A stretch of 42,162 bases of DNA from Prevotella sp. GTDB lineage: Bacteria; Bacteroidota; Bacteroidia; Bacteroidales; Bacteroidaceae. The notes beneath the pieces are model-generated. The model saw only the letters and a program-made list of their open reading frames with translations, searched no databases and had not been told where the DNA came from. Position numbers and translations under genes: made by a program. Position 1 is the stretch's first letter, and every line of letters begins with the position of its first letter. The DNA lies in NCBI GenBank assembly GCA_016291085.1, contig JAEEVW010000031.1:1-42162 (forward strand), in the 5' to 3' direction. Positions 24,645-32,587 of the stretch are shown here, piece after piece.

Positions 24645-25751
24645 TTATAGCTTTAGGTGGTTATCTATTTGTCGTTTTAAGCTACGTGTCTTGTAGTCGT
24701 CGAGTGGGGCGACAGGCATGAACCCTATGGTAAGCCCCGTCCGGTCGGCCATGACTTGCATGGTGCGGCGGGCCAATTTCCAGAGTTGACGCTCTTTCAG
24801 CGTCTCGCCTAATTCTTCTTCCTCACACGAATATTGTCGCAGTTCGCGATCCAGCTCTATTAAGTGTTTGATACTGAATTGTCCGTTGGAAATCAACTTA
24901 CGGATAACTCGGAACGAGGCCAGCAGACGATCGTTTTCCGAAGCAAACTGGTTGCCGATGGTGGGGCTAATGAGTGGAGCCTCCTGATAGTCTTCGGGCC
25001 AGAAATGATCGATCTGTTCCACGTCGATTTCGGGGAATTCGATATGGAGGATGCGTAAGCCACGCTGTAAGGTGTCGGTAATCTGTTCGTGATGGGCATA
25101 GAGCAGCAATTCGCGCCAAGGGAGAGATGGTGCAGGAGACAGCGAGCCGACAGCCGACTGTGGCAACCAGCGGACATCACCAGTAATGCCTGCCATGAGG
25201 ATGGTCTTCAGTTGTTGACGCATCTCTGCAGTAAGGAGTTCCCACGTGTTGGTATCCATGACTTTCTGATAGAGCTTGAAAGTCTGGCGGGCCATGTCAG
25301 TCTTGGAGATGGAACTGGTGATGACGCAGTTGCGGATGGTTACCAATCGTTTGTTCCATCCGAGGCGCTCCATGCATTCCTGTTCCATGTTTCCCTGAAT
25401 GATGACGGCATATGCCTGACGGATGAGGGCTTGTTGATAGAGCACGCGTTTGGGTAACTTCTCCTGCCAGTAGTTGTCTTCTTGTATCCACGGTTCCAGT
25501 TGTCCGTGAGGCGTGATAACCAGTCTGCATCCCTGGCGCAATGCCAGACGGACAATGCTTCGCGACGCGTTGCGCCAACAACCATGCACGTGGAGAATGT
25601 CGTAGTGGCTTCCTTGTAACAGTGTCCGTGCATCGTTCGTCTGGGCAGCCATATGATTCTCTGCCTCCAGTCCCATGCCTTCTTGCAGCATGGCGACGTG
25701 TTGGGCAATTATCGTGTCCTCGGCTTGATAGAAATGCAGAATTCTCATCAT
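24645..25751 (-). CDS. Half-glycosyltransferase (GT4-like N-domain) with an unassigned C-terminal domain
   Basis: 368 residues (MMRILHFYQAED; the second ATG, 25748, may be the true start). Residues 1-145 look like the acceptor-binding half of a GT-B glycosyltransferase: RILHFYQ, YDILHVHGCWRN, CRLVITPHGQLEPW, RQAYAVIIQGNMEQECMERLGW. The second Rossmann domain expected next, with the nucleotide-sugar-binding E-x7-E region, is not seen. Instead residues 150-368 are mostly charged and helical (for example YQKVMDTNTWELLTAEMRQQ and LIELDRELRQYSCEEEE), ending near TGLTIGFMPVAPLDDY. So it may not transfer sugar at all. It is tightly packed between a GT2 gene and fbp. Function unknown; annotation pipelines would probably call it a glycosyltransferase. 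Confidence 0.6.
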   Translation of the reverse strand: MMRILHFYQAEDTIIAQHVAMLQEGMGLEAENHMAAQTNDARTLLQGSHYDILHVHGCWRNASRSIVRLALRQGCRLVITPHGQLEPWIQEDNYWQEKLPKRVLYQQALIRQAYAVIIQGNMEQECMERLGWNKRLVTIRNCVITSSISKTDMARQTFKLYQKVMDTNTWELLTAEMRQQLKTILMAGITGDVRWLPQSAVGSLSPAPSLPWRELLLYAHHEQITDTLQRGLRILHIEFPEIDVEQIDHFWPEDYQEAPLISPTIGNQFASENDRLLASFRVIRKLISNGQFSIKHLIELDRELRQYSCEEEELGETLKERQLWKLARRTMQVMADRTGLTIGFMPVAPLDDYKTRSLKRQIDNHLKL

Positions 25752-25760
25752 GTAACGGAT

Positions 25761-26390
25761 TTAGAAACCTAACCAAACACGCAGGCGTAGGCCTAGAAGT
25801 CGCAATCCACGAATGCGCTGGTCATAAAGTCTGATGGCATCAAAGACGTGTTCCTTGCGCACTCCCACAGCATCGTATAGGCCACGTTGCTTACGGAACC
25901 ATTTGCCCCAGTAGTCCCTGAAGGAATGTCGCTCAGCTTTGAGGATAATACGACTCAAATCTTCCAGTTCTGTGGCAACGACATGGGTTACCTTGTCGCG
26001 CTTCCTGTTGGAAAACACCAGTGCCGCCTCACCGTCAGCCAGTCCTGCCAGCCAGTCTGCGCTAACCGGTTGGCGTCGGATGTCAGCCAATACAATATAG
26101 TCGTGATGGGCAGCTTTTGCACCCACGCTGAGAGCCAGCCTTTTTCTGCTCGGATTGACGACGACTGACGCTGGCAGAAAAGTGGAATACAGTTTAGGAT
26201 ATTCGGCTTTCAAACGTTTCAGCACGTCGGGTGTCTCATCCGTCGACATGTCGTCCACCACAATGACTTCATAGGACCCTTCGTAGGGTAGTGTCAGGAA
26301 AACGGGCAGATTCTGTTCCAGCACGTCTGCTTGGTCGTGAACGGTTATCACGACAGATATGGATGGCTGTGTTTGCTGTTCTATTGTCAT
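25761..26390 (-). CDS. Glycosyltransferase family 2 protein
   Basis: 209 residues from ATG 26390 (MTIEQQTQPSISVVITVHDQ); the GTG at 26420 would overlap lysA and is rejected. The GT-A fold start SVVITVHDQADVLEQNLPVFL, the nucleotide-binding YEVIVVDDMSTDETPDVL, and HHDYIVLADIRRQP with a DxR in the place of the usual DxD are visible. It is shorter than most GT2 enzymes, and the C-terminus (FRDYWGKWFRKQRGLYDA, then RGLRLLGLRLRVWLGF) is very basic, perhaps a membrane-surface helix. It lies 16 bases behind lysA and 9 before the half-GT gene. Donor and acceptor unknown. Confidence 0.75.
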   Translation of the reverse strand: MTIEQQTQPSISVVITVHDQADVLEQNLPVFLTLPYEGSYEVIVVDDMSTDETPDVLKRLKAEYPKLYSTFLPASVVVNPSRKRLALSVGAKAAHHDYIVLADIRRQPVSADWLAGLADGEAALVFSNRKRDKVTHVVATELEDLSRIILKAERHSFRDYWGKWFRKQRGLYDAVGVRKEHVFDAIRLYDQRIRGLRLLGLRLRVWLGF

Positions 26391-26406
26391 TCTTAAAAGT
26401 TCCTTG

Positions 26407-27567
26407 TTAAATCTCGTCACTCATGTAGCCTTGTGGCAACTGGCGACAATTGTACTGAGAAGCCATAATCTCGCCATAGGCTCCAGCTGAACGGATGGCG
26501 ATAAGGTCGCCGCGGTGGCAGCGGTTCAAGTCAATCTGCTTGGCAAAGACGTCAGTCGATTCACAAATAGGTCCAACCACGTCGTATGCCTCCACGGGCT
26601 CTTCACTTGTGATGTTTTCAATCTTATGGTAAGCCTGATAAAGTGCCGGGCGGATGAGGTCGGTAAATCCTGCATCGACAATACAGAACTGTTTCACACT
26701 GCCTTTTTTTATATATAAGGTACGTGTGATTAGACTGCCGCACTGTGCCACAACGGCACGACCCAGTTCGAAGTGCAAGGTCTGTCCCGGACGCAGTTTC
26801 AACTTCTTGGCATAAGTTTCGAAGTAAGCCTTGAAATCAGGGATACTGACGCGGTTCGGATGCTGGTAGTCTACCCCCAGTCCACCGCCCACGTTGATAT
26901 GTTCAACAGTGATACGATGGCGCTCCAGCTCGTTCTGTAGTTCGTTGACTCGATTGCAAAGTGCTTCAAAATCACTCATATCCAGAATCTGACTGCCAAT
27001 ATGGAAGTGCAGTCCCACACACTTGACATGTTCCATGTGTGAAGCCTCTTCGATGACTGTCAGCATGTCGCGCATATCGATGCCAAACTTGTTTTCTGCC
27101 AGTCCTGTGGTGATGTTGGCATGGGTATGTGCACCGACGTTGGGATTCAGTCGGAACGCCACGCGTGCCACTTTGCCCTTGGCGGCTGCCAGTTCGTTAA
27201 TGACCTCCAGCTCGGGAATACTCTCGACATTGAAACAGAAGATATCGTGGTCCAATCCGAGGTTGATTTCCCAGTCGCTTTTTCCTACGCCTGCGTATAC
27301 GATTTTCGACGAGGGCACTCCAGCCCGCACACTGGCCTCAATCTCTCCGCCACTGACGCAGTCGGCACCCAATCCTGCCTCACGGATGATGCGCAATATT
27401 CTGGGATTGGCATTGGCTTTTACTGCATAGTGGACGCAGAAGCCTTCGTGTTTCTGCGCTTCCTGATTGATGGTACGGAGTGTGTCGCGCAACAACTCCG
27501 TGTCATAGTAGTAGAAGGGCGTGCGTAAGTTCTGGAACTTCGCCGTTGGAAATTGTCCTTTTGCCAT
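26407..27567 (-). CDS. lysA: Diaminopimelate decarboxylase
   Basis: 386 residues. A PLP enzyme of the fold III family that decarboxylates meso-diaminopimelate to lysine. CVHYAVKANANPRILR holds the PLP lysine (Lys50); GLHFHIGSQILD, NVGGGLGVDYQ and ELGRAVVAQCG are the usual barrel motifs, and CESTDVFAKQ with AGAYGEIMASQYN contains the substrate residues of the C-terminal domain, including the Cys donated across the dimer. It follows lysC by 13 bases, so the first and last steps of lysine synthesis are co-expressed. Length is slightly below the average of about 400-420. Confidence 0.95.
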   Translation of the reverse strand: MAKGQFPTAKFQNLRTPFYYYDTELLRDTLRTINQEAQKHEGFCVHYAVKANANPRILRIIREAGLGADCVSGGEIEASVRAGVPSSKIVYAGVGKSDWEINLGLDHDIFCFNVESIPELEVINELAAAKGKVARVAFRLNPNVGAHTHANITTGLAENKFGIDMRDMLTVIEEASHMEHVKCVGLHFHIGSQILDMSDFEALCNRVNELQNELERHRITVEHINVGGGLGVDYQHPNRVSIPDFKAYFETYAKKLKLRPGQTLHFELGRAVVAQCGSLITRTLYIKKGSVKQFCIVDAGFTDLIRPALYQAYHKIENITSEEPVEAYDVVGPICESTDVFAKQIDLNRCHRGDLIAIRSAGAYGEIMASQYNCRQLPQGYMSDEI

Positions 27568-27580
27568 TATGCGTTGGCTA

Positions 27581-28897
27581 TTATTTAAACAATGTATCGC
27601 TCAGGCTCTGCAGAGCACGTTTTTTATCTTCTTCACGAATGAGGAACGAGATGTTATAATTGGAACCACCATACGAAATCATACGAACGGGGATGTTCTT
27701 CATCGCGTCGAGCACCTTAGTTTCGAAACCGATGTTCGACCAGTCAAGATCGCCTACGACGCAGATAATACACATGCCAGTATCGACGGTTACGGTGCCA
27801 TACTTCTTCAACTCGTCTACGATTTCGCCCAGGTGAGCGCTGTTGTCGATAGACATCGATACACCGACCTCTGACGTACACACCATGTCGATAGGTGTCT
27901 GGTAGGACTCGAAGATTTCAAAGACCTTACGCAGGAAACCCGTAGCCAACAACATGCGGCTCGACTTGATTTTGATGGCGATGATGTTGTCCTTGGCAGC
28001 GACAGCCTTGATTTTGCCGTATTCAGTAGCATTGCTGATGGTTGTTCCCTCTGCGTCAGGCTCCATGGTGTTCAGCAAGCGAACGGGGATGCCGGCATAT
28101 TTGGCAGGCTGAACACAGGTGGGGTGCAGAATCTTAGCTCCGAAGTATGCCAACTCGGCAGCCTCTTCGAAGTGCAGCTGATGAACGGGCTGGGTATTGT
28201 CAACGACACGCGGGTCGTTGTTATGCATGCCGTCAATGTCCGTCCATATCTGAATCTCCTCAGCGCCAAGGGCTGCTCCGACGAGCGAAGCTGTATAGTC
28301 AGAACCACCACGCTGCAGATTATCAATCTCACCATAGGCATTACGGCAGATGAAACCCTGAGTGACATACACCTGCTGGCCTTCGTTCTTTTCCATAATG
28401 GCCTGCAACTTTTCCTTAATATAGTTGGGGTCGGGTTCCGAATTCTTGTCGGTGCGCATAAAGTCGAGTGCATTCAACAGGACGGCATTGATGCCCTGCT
28501 CCTTCATGTAGTTCACTATCATGTTCGTCGACAGCATCTCGCCCTGAGCCACGATGCTCTTCTCTTCAAAACTGGTAAACAGTTCCTTGGTGAACGAACG
28601 CAGGTAGTTGATTTCCGAAGTCAGGAATTCGCGAGTCAGCTGCTTCATCTCGTCACTCTGGTAAAGCTCGTCGATATGCTTCAGATAGGCGCGCTCCAAC
28701 TGATTGATAATCTCGCTGGCTCCCTCGGGGTTTTTCTTGTAGAGGTAGTTCGAGATCTCTACCAACGAATTGGTTGTTCCAGACATGGCCGACAATACCA
28801 CGAAAACGGGCTCGCCAGACTTTGTTACTAATTTCGTCACTTCTTTCATGCGGGCCGGTGATCCTACCGACGTACCGCCAAACTTCATTACTTTCAT
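27581..28897 (-). CDS. lysC: Aspartate kinase, lysine-branch (monofunctional)
   Basis: 438 residues starting MKVMKFGGTSVGSPARM. The kinase domain has FGGTSVGS, SAMSGTTNSLVEI, QGEMLSTNMI and NLQRGGSDYTASLVG; two ACT domains follow after about residue 300 (IIAIKIKSSRMLLATGF and TGMCIICVVGDL). It phosphorylates aspartate. The ACT domains suggest lysine feedback. The first 12 residues are nearly identical to those of thrA at 6916, its fused paralogue. It is followed by lysA after 13 bases and preceded by a heptamer array and an FtsE-type gene; no promoter box is visible between them. Confidence 0.95.
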   Translation of the reverse strand: MKVMKFGGTSVGSPARMKEVTKLVTKSGEPVFVVLSAMSGTTNSLVEISNYLYKKNPEGASEIINQLERAYLKHIDELYQSDEMKQLTREFLTSEINYLRSFTKELFTSFEEKSIVAQGEMLSTNMIVNYMKEQGINAVLLNALDFMRTDKNSEPDPNYIKEKLQAIMEKNEGQQVYVTQGFICRNAYGEIDNLQRGGSDYTASLVGAALGAEEIQIWTDIDGMHNNDPRVVDNTQPVHQLHFEEAAELAYFGAKILHPTCVQPAKYAGIPVRLLNTMEPDAEGTTISNATEYGKIKAVAAKDNIIAIKIKSSRMLLATGFLRKVFEIFESYQTPIDMVCTSEVGVSMSIDNSAHLGEIVDELKKYGTVTVDTGMCIICVVGDLDWSNIGFETKVLDAMKNIPVRMISYGGSNYNISFLIREEDKKRALQSLSDTLFK

Positions 28898-28915
28898 TGT
28901 ATCTTGTTTTTTAAT

Positions 28916-28957
28916 TTCTTAACTCTTAACTTTCAACTCTTAACTCTCAACTCTAAA
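28916..28957 (-). repeat. Heptamer array, ftsE-lysC junction
   Basis: In mRNA sense six units: TTTAGAG, TTGAGAG, TTAAGAG, TTGAAAG, TTAAGAG, TTAAGAA. The ftsE stop TAG (28955-28953) is inside the first unit. Units TTTAGAG and TTGAGAG are the same as in the array after murB. Confidence 0.9.
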
Positions 28958-29717
28958 TCGACAGGTCCTCGCGGTCGGAGTAATAGCTTTTCTTCTCCTC
29001 AGTCTTATCCTGTTCCTCTTCTTCGTAGAGCGCCATGTGGTTGAAGTCGTTGGTGATGTCCTCCAGCCGCTGGTTGATGCAACGATAGACAATGCCGGGA
29101 TATTCCTGTAGCAGCGATGTGTTGTGTGTCGTCATTACCACCGCCGTTCCCGACTCGGTGATTCGGCGCAGCAATTGAATAATCTGACGGGCCGTCTCAA
29201 TATCAAGATTACCCGTGGGTTCGTCGGCAATGATGATTTTCGGATTGTTTAAGATACTTCGTGCTATGGCGATACGCTGCTGTTCACCGCCCGACAACTC
29301 ATGAGGATAGCGGTCGGCACATTCCTGCAACTCCACATCACGGAGCACATCGTCAATGCGCTCGTCAATTTCATCCTTGTCTTTCCATCCGGTAGCTTTC
29401 AGCACGAAGCGCAGGTTGCCGCGCACGGTACGATCGGCCAGTAACTGGAAGTCCTGGAAGATGATACCCATCTGTCGGCGCAAGGATGGGATGTGTTTTC
29501 GCTTCATATTACGAAGATCGTGATTCAGTACGATGGCTTCTTCTGCCTCGTCGACGTCCAACTCGAAGTAGAGCGTCTTCAGCAGGGTGCTCTTACCTGC
29601 ACCTACGCGACCGATGATATAGATGAACTCGCCCTCGTTGACGTGGAAGTCTACCTCCTTCAAAACGAGGATGCCGTCCTTCTGATAGATGTTCGCTTTC
29701 TGATAGTTAATTAGCAT
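28953..29717 (-). CDS. ftsE: FtsE-type ABC transporter ATP-binding protein
   Basis: 254 residues. One ABC ATPase domain (about 1-215): Walker [11 protein letters not shown]-loop IFQDFQLL, signature [14 protein letters not shown], Walker [13 protein letters not shown], and His in MTTHNTSL. The [12 protein letters not shown] segment and the order match FtsE, which with the membrane protein FtsX activates peptidoglycan hydrolases at division. Walker A reads GRVGAGKS, where the more common form is GPSGAGKS. After residue 215 there is an acidic tail ([18 protein letters not shown]) not found in the short E. coli FtsE. No ftsX lies next to it, so it could also be another LolD/MacB-type ATPase. It follows hisIE by 68 bases. 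Confidence 0.85.
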   Translation of the reverse strand: MLINYQKANIYQKDGILVLKEVDFHVNEGEFIYIIGRVGAGKSTLLKTLYFELDVDEAEEAIVLNHDLRNMKRKHIPSLRRQMGIIFQDFQLLADRTVRGNLRFVLKATGWKDKDEIDERIDDVLRDVELQECADRYPHELSGGEQQRIAIARSILNNPKIIIADEPTGNLDIETARQIIQLLRRITESGTAVVMTTHNTSLLQEYPGIVYRCINQRLEDITNDFNHMALYEEEEQDKTEEKKSYYSDREDLSI

Positions 29718-29785
29718 CTTGTTAATTTATAATTTGACTAATCGACCTTGGTCGCTTTGTACCTTTAGGTCAAAGAATTTACGAT

Positions 29786-30433
29786 TTATTTCATAGTTCC
29801 AGCTGCTTTGGCTTCGCGGCGTTTCTTGTCCCAATCGGGGTCGTGACGCTTTTGCAGTTCCAGGGCAACATCTTCGATGCGAAGACCTTTCTCGGTCAGC
29901 ATCACTAGCAGATGGTACAACAGATCGGAGGCTTCATACACCAGATGCTCCGACGTGCCGTTGGTGGCTTCGATAACGGTCTCCAAGGCCTCTTCGCCAA
30001 CTTTCTGGGCTATCTTGTTGATGCCCTTGTTAAACAGACTGGTGGTGTAAGAACCCTCGGGCATCTCCTCTTTACGCTTGTAGATGAACGACTGCAGTTC
30101 TGACAGGAAGAGTAGGGGATTCCCTTCATTGTCTTCCCCCCAACAGGTGTCGGTACCCGTATGGCACGTCGGACCAATGGGGTTGACACGCACCAGCAGG
30201 GTGTCGTTGTCGCAGTCAATCTTCATGTCGACGAGATTCAGGAAATGTCCTGACGTCTCACCCTTGGTCCATAGCGTCTGTCGTGTACGGCTCCAGAAGG
30301 TGACATGTTTCGTTTCGAGCGTCTTCTGGTAGGCCTCTTCATTCATGAAACCCAACATGAGCACGTTCTTGGTCTCTGCGTCCTGTATGATAGCTGGCAC
30401 CAAGCCACCCATCTTTTCAAAATCTATTATCAT
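29786..30433 (-). CDS. hisIE: Bifunctional phosphoribosyl-AMP cyclohydrolase / phosphoribosyl-ATP pyrophosphatase
   Basis: 215 residues. The HisI part (about 1-105) has [34 protein letters not shown] and the metal-binding [10 protein letters not shown] with [10 protein letters not shown]; the HisE part (about 115-205) has [20 protein letters not shown] and [15 protein letters not shown]. It carries out histidine steps 2 and 3. Its start overlaps the hisF stop by 4 bases (ATGA). It is the last his gene here. The stop is followed by two heptamer-like units (TAAATCG, TAAATTC), perhaps a shrunken array. Confidence 0.95.
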   Translation of the reverse strand: MIIDFEKMGGLVPAIIQDAETKNVLMLGFMNEEAYQKTLETKHVTFWSRTRQTLWTKGETSGHFLNLVDMKIDCDNDTLLVRVNPIGPTCHTGTDTCWGEDNEGNPLLFLSELQSFIYKRKEEMPEGSYTTSLFNKGINKIAQKVGEEALETVIEATNGTSEHLVYEASDLLYHLLVMLTEKGLRIEDVALELQKRHDPDWDKKRREAKAAGTMK

Positions 30434-31188
30434 AATCTTACGTTAATTCCTTCTTCTCTTAAATATTGTTTCAGTTCAGGCACGGGAATCTCGCCGAAGT
30501 GGAACACGCTGGCTGCCAGTGCAGCATCGGCATGACCTTCGGTGAACACGTCGCGGAAGTGCTCCTTGCATCCGGCACCACCGCTGGCAATGATAGGTAT
30601 GGAGAGTGTGTCGGACAACTCGCGTAATGCCTCGTTGGCATAGCCGTTCTTGGTGCCGTCGTGGTTCATGCTCGTAAAGAGTATCTCGCCAGCACCACGC
30701 TCCTGAGCCTCGCGGGCCCATTCGAAGAGTCCGCGTTCTGTGCGTTCGCGACCGCCTTTCAGGTAGCAGTGCCACCCGTCTTCGTCGAGTCGTGCATCGA
30801 TGGCCACCACACACACTTGGCTACCAAAGCGCGTGGTGATTTCGTCAATCAGTTCCGGTCGTCGGATGGCAGCGCTGTTCACACTCACCTTGTCGGCTCC
30901 GGCATAGAGCAGGCGTTCCACGTCTTTCAGTTCGTTGATGCCTCCACCCACGGTGAAGGGGATATTGATGGTTTCTGCTACGCGGGTCACCATCTCCGTA
31001 AAGGTTTTGCGGCCCTCGAAGCTTGCCGTGATGTCCAGGAAGCACAACTCGTCGGCTCCTTGATCCGAATAAGCCTTGCCAAGTTCTACAGGGTCGCCCG
31101 CTGAGCGCAGATTGACGAAGTTGACACCTTTTACGGTCTCACCGTCTTTCACGTCCAAACAGGGTATGATGCGTTTTGCCAATCCCAT
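30430..31188 (-). CDS. hisF: Imidazole glycerol phosphate synthase, cyclase subunit
   Basis: 252 residues, a (beta/alpha)8 barrel. The catalytic Asp12 is in [10 protein letters not shown] and the second is in VVAIDAR (near residue 131); [17 protein letters not shown] and [13 protein letters not shown] are the phosphate-binding turns. With HisH it makes imidazole glycerol phosphate and AICAR from PRFAR and glutamine. It lies 21 bases after hisA with a heptamer array between, and overlaps hisIE. Confidence 0.97.
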   Translation of the reverse strand: MGLAKRIIPCLDVKDGETVKGVNFVNLRSAGDPVELGKAYSDQGADELCFLDITASFEGRKTFTEMVTRVAETINIPFTVGGGINELKDVERLLYAGADKVSVNSAAIRRPELIDEITTRFGSQVCVVAIDARLDEDGWHCYLKGGRERTERGLFEWAREAQERGAGEILFTSMNHDGTKNGYANEALRELSDTLSIPIIASGGAGCKEHFRDVFTEGHADAALAASVFHFGEIPVPELKQYLREEGINVRL

Positions 31189-31193
31189 ACTTA

Positions 31194-31229
31194 TTTACTA
31201 TTTGACGATTTACGATTTACTATTTATTA
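31194..31229 (-). repeat. Heptamer array, hisA-hisF junction (runs into the hisA coding end)
   Basis: In mRNA sense: TAATAAA, TAGTAAA, TCGTAAA, then TCGTCAAA (8 bases), TAGTAAA. The first units lie inside hisA and encode its last residues (INSKS) and stop (31212-31210); the rest fills the gap to hisF. It shares 22 consecutive bases with the infC-rpmI array, 20 kb away on the other strand. Confidence 0.85.
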
Positions 31230-31929
31230 GCTCTCGGAGGTCGATTCTGCCTTCGTAGATGGCTTTCCCGAACACGACGGCAGGGATGCCCGCCTCGTCG
31301 AGGGCGTTGATGTCTTCTATCGACGAGACCCCGCCGCTGGCTATCAGGTGCAACTCGGGGTAGGCGTCCATGACTCGTTTGTAGAGGTCGATGGCGGGCC
31401 CAGCCAATGTGCCGTCCTTCGAGATCTCCGTACACAGCACGTTCTGTACGCCGGCATCGATGTATTTCTTCAAGAATGGCAGCAAGTCCTCCTCGGAGTC
31501 TTCCTTCCATCCATTGATGCTGATCTTGCCGTTGCGCACGTCGGCGCCCAGTATCATCCGCTCGGCACCGTACTGTTCGAGCCAGCCCATGAATCGTTCG
31601 GGCTTTGTGACGGCGATGGAACCTACCGTTACCATTGAGGCTCCCGAGGCGAATGCCTTTTCCAGATCATCGTCAGTCTTGATGCCTCCGCCGAAGTCGA
31701 CAACGAGATTCGTCTCGGTGGTAATGCCCTTCAGCACGGCGTCGTTCACGATATGCTTCGACTTTGCTCCGTCCAAATCTACCACGTGCAGACGCCGGAA
31801 CCCCAGGCGTTCAAACTCCAGGGCCATGTCCAGCGGATTGCCGTAGACGGTCTTCTGGTCGTAGTCGCCTTTGGTCAGGCGAACGCATTGGCCGTTGATA
31901 ATGTCTATGGCGGGAATCAGTTCTATCAT
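31210..31929 (-). CDS. hisA: Phosphoribosylformimino-5-aminoimidazole carboxamide ribotide isomerase
   Basis: 239 residues, barrel fold like HisF. Catalytic Asp9 in ELIPAIDIINGQCVRL, the second Asp in MILGADVRNGK, and VDFGGGIKTDDDL and IASGGVSSIEDI as phosphate-binding turns. It converts ProFAR to PRFAR. It is 18 bases after hisH. The C-terminal residues INSKS are encoded by a heptamer array and are probably not conserved; the natural family end is about RELI. Confidence 0.96.
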   Translation of the reverse strand: MIELIPAIDIINGQCVRLTKGDYDQKTVYGNPLDMALEFERLGFRRLHVVDLDGAKSKHIVNDAVLKGITTETNLVVDFGGGIKTDDDLEKAFASGASMVTVGSIAVTKPERFMGWLEQYGAERMILGADVRNGKISINGWKEDSEEDLLPFLKKYIDAGVQNVLCTEISKDGTLAGPAIDLYKRVMDAYPELHLIASGGVSSIEDINALDEAGIPAVVFGKAIYEGRIDLRELINSKS

Positions 31930-31947
31930 TTTCTTTGAACTTTATGA

Positions 31948-32541
31948 TTACTTAATCTCCATGAAATTCCTAAGGATTTTCTCTCCGACCTTGCCGCTCT
32001 TTTCGGGGTGGAACTGACAGGTGTAGAAGTTGTCCTTATGCATCGAGGCAGAGTAGGGCAGGATATAGTCTGCCACAGCAATGGTCTCTTCGCACACTGG
32101 CACATAATACGAATGTACGAAATAGACGTAGGGATTCTCGCCCAAGCCCTCCATCAGCGGATTAACTGTAAACTTCAAATTGTTCCATCCCATGCACGGC
32201 ACCTTGTCCTCGTGGCGTTCCGGTTGGAAGCGCTTCACCTCTGCATTGAAGATGCCGATACAGTCCACATCGCCCTCCTCGGAATGCTTGCAGAGCAGCT
32301 GCTGTCCCACGCAGATTCCAAACACGGGTTGCTTCAGGTCGCGAATCACCTCGTCCAGCCTGTGGGCTTTCAGGTATTCCATCGTCTCAGCAGCATGCCC
32401 CTGTCCGGGAAACAGCACGCGATCGGCCTTGCGCAGTTGTTCTGCGTCGTCCGTCAGCAACGGCTCTATCCCCATCCTTCGTAGTGCGTTCACCACCGAA
32501 TAAATGTTCCCTGCATTATATTTTACAATTGCAACTTCCAT
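31948..32541 (-). CDS. hisH: Imidazole glycerol phosphate synthase, glutaminase subunit
   Basis: 197 residues of class I glutamine amidotransferase type. The nucleophile is Cys77 in VFGICVGQQLL; the partner His and Glu are in CQFHPEKSGK near the C-terminus; FPGQGHAAETM and YFVHSYYV are typical. It delivers ammonia to HisF. It opens the hisH-hisA-hisF-hisIE block; hisG, hisD, hisC and hisB are not in the window. The first gene upstream on the strand is purU, separated by an array of four perfect heptamers. Confidence 0.96.
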   Translation of the reverse strand: MEVAIVKYNAGNIYSVVNALRRMGIEPLLTDDAEQLRKADRVLFPGQGHAAETMEYLKAHRLDEVIRDLKQPVFGICVGQQLLCKHSEEGDVDCIGIFNAEVKRFQPERHEDKVPCMGWNNLKFTVNPLMEGLGENPYVYFVHSYYVPVCEETIAVADYILPYSASMHKDNFYTCQFHPEKSGKVGEKILRNFMEIK

Positions 32542-32557
32542 TTTCTAAGCAAATCAT

Positions 32558-32585
32558 AATTCTCAATTCTCAATTCTCAATTCTC
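32558..32585 (-). repeat. Heptamer array, purU-hisH junction (4 perfect units)
   Basis: AATTCTC four times without a mismatch on the + strand; TTGAGAA in mRNA sense. It begins 2 bases after the purU stop (32590-32588). The absence of mismatches suggests recent slippage expansion, so copy number may vary between strains. Confidence 0.95.
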
Positions 32586-32587
32586 AA

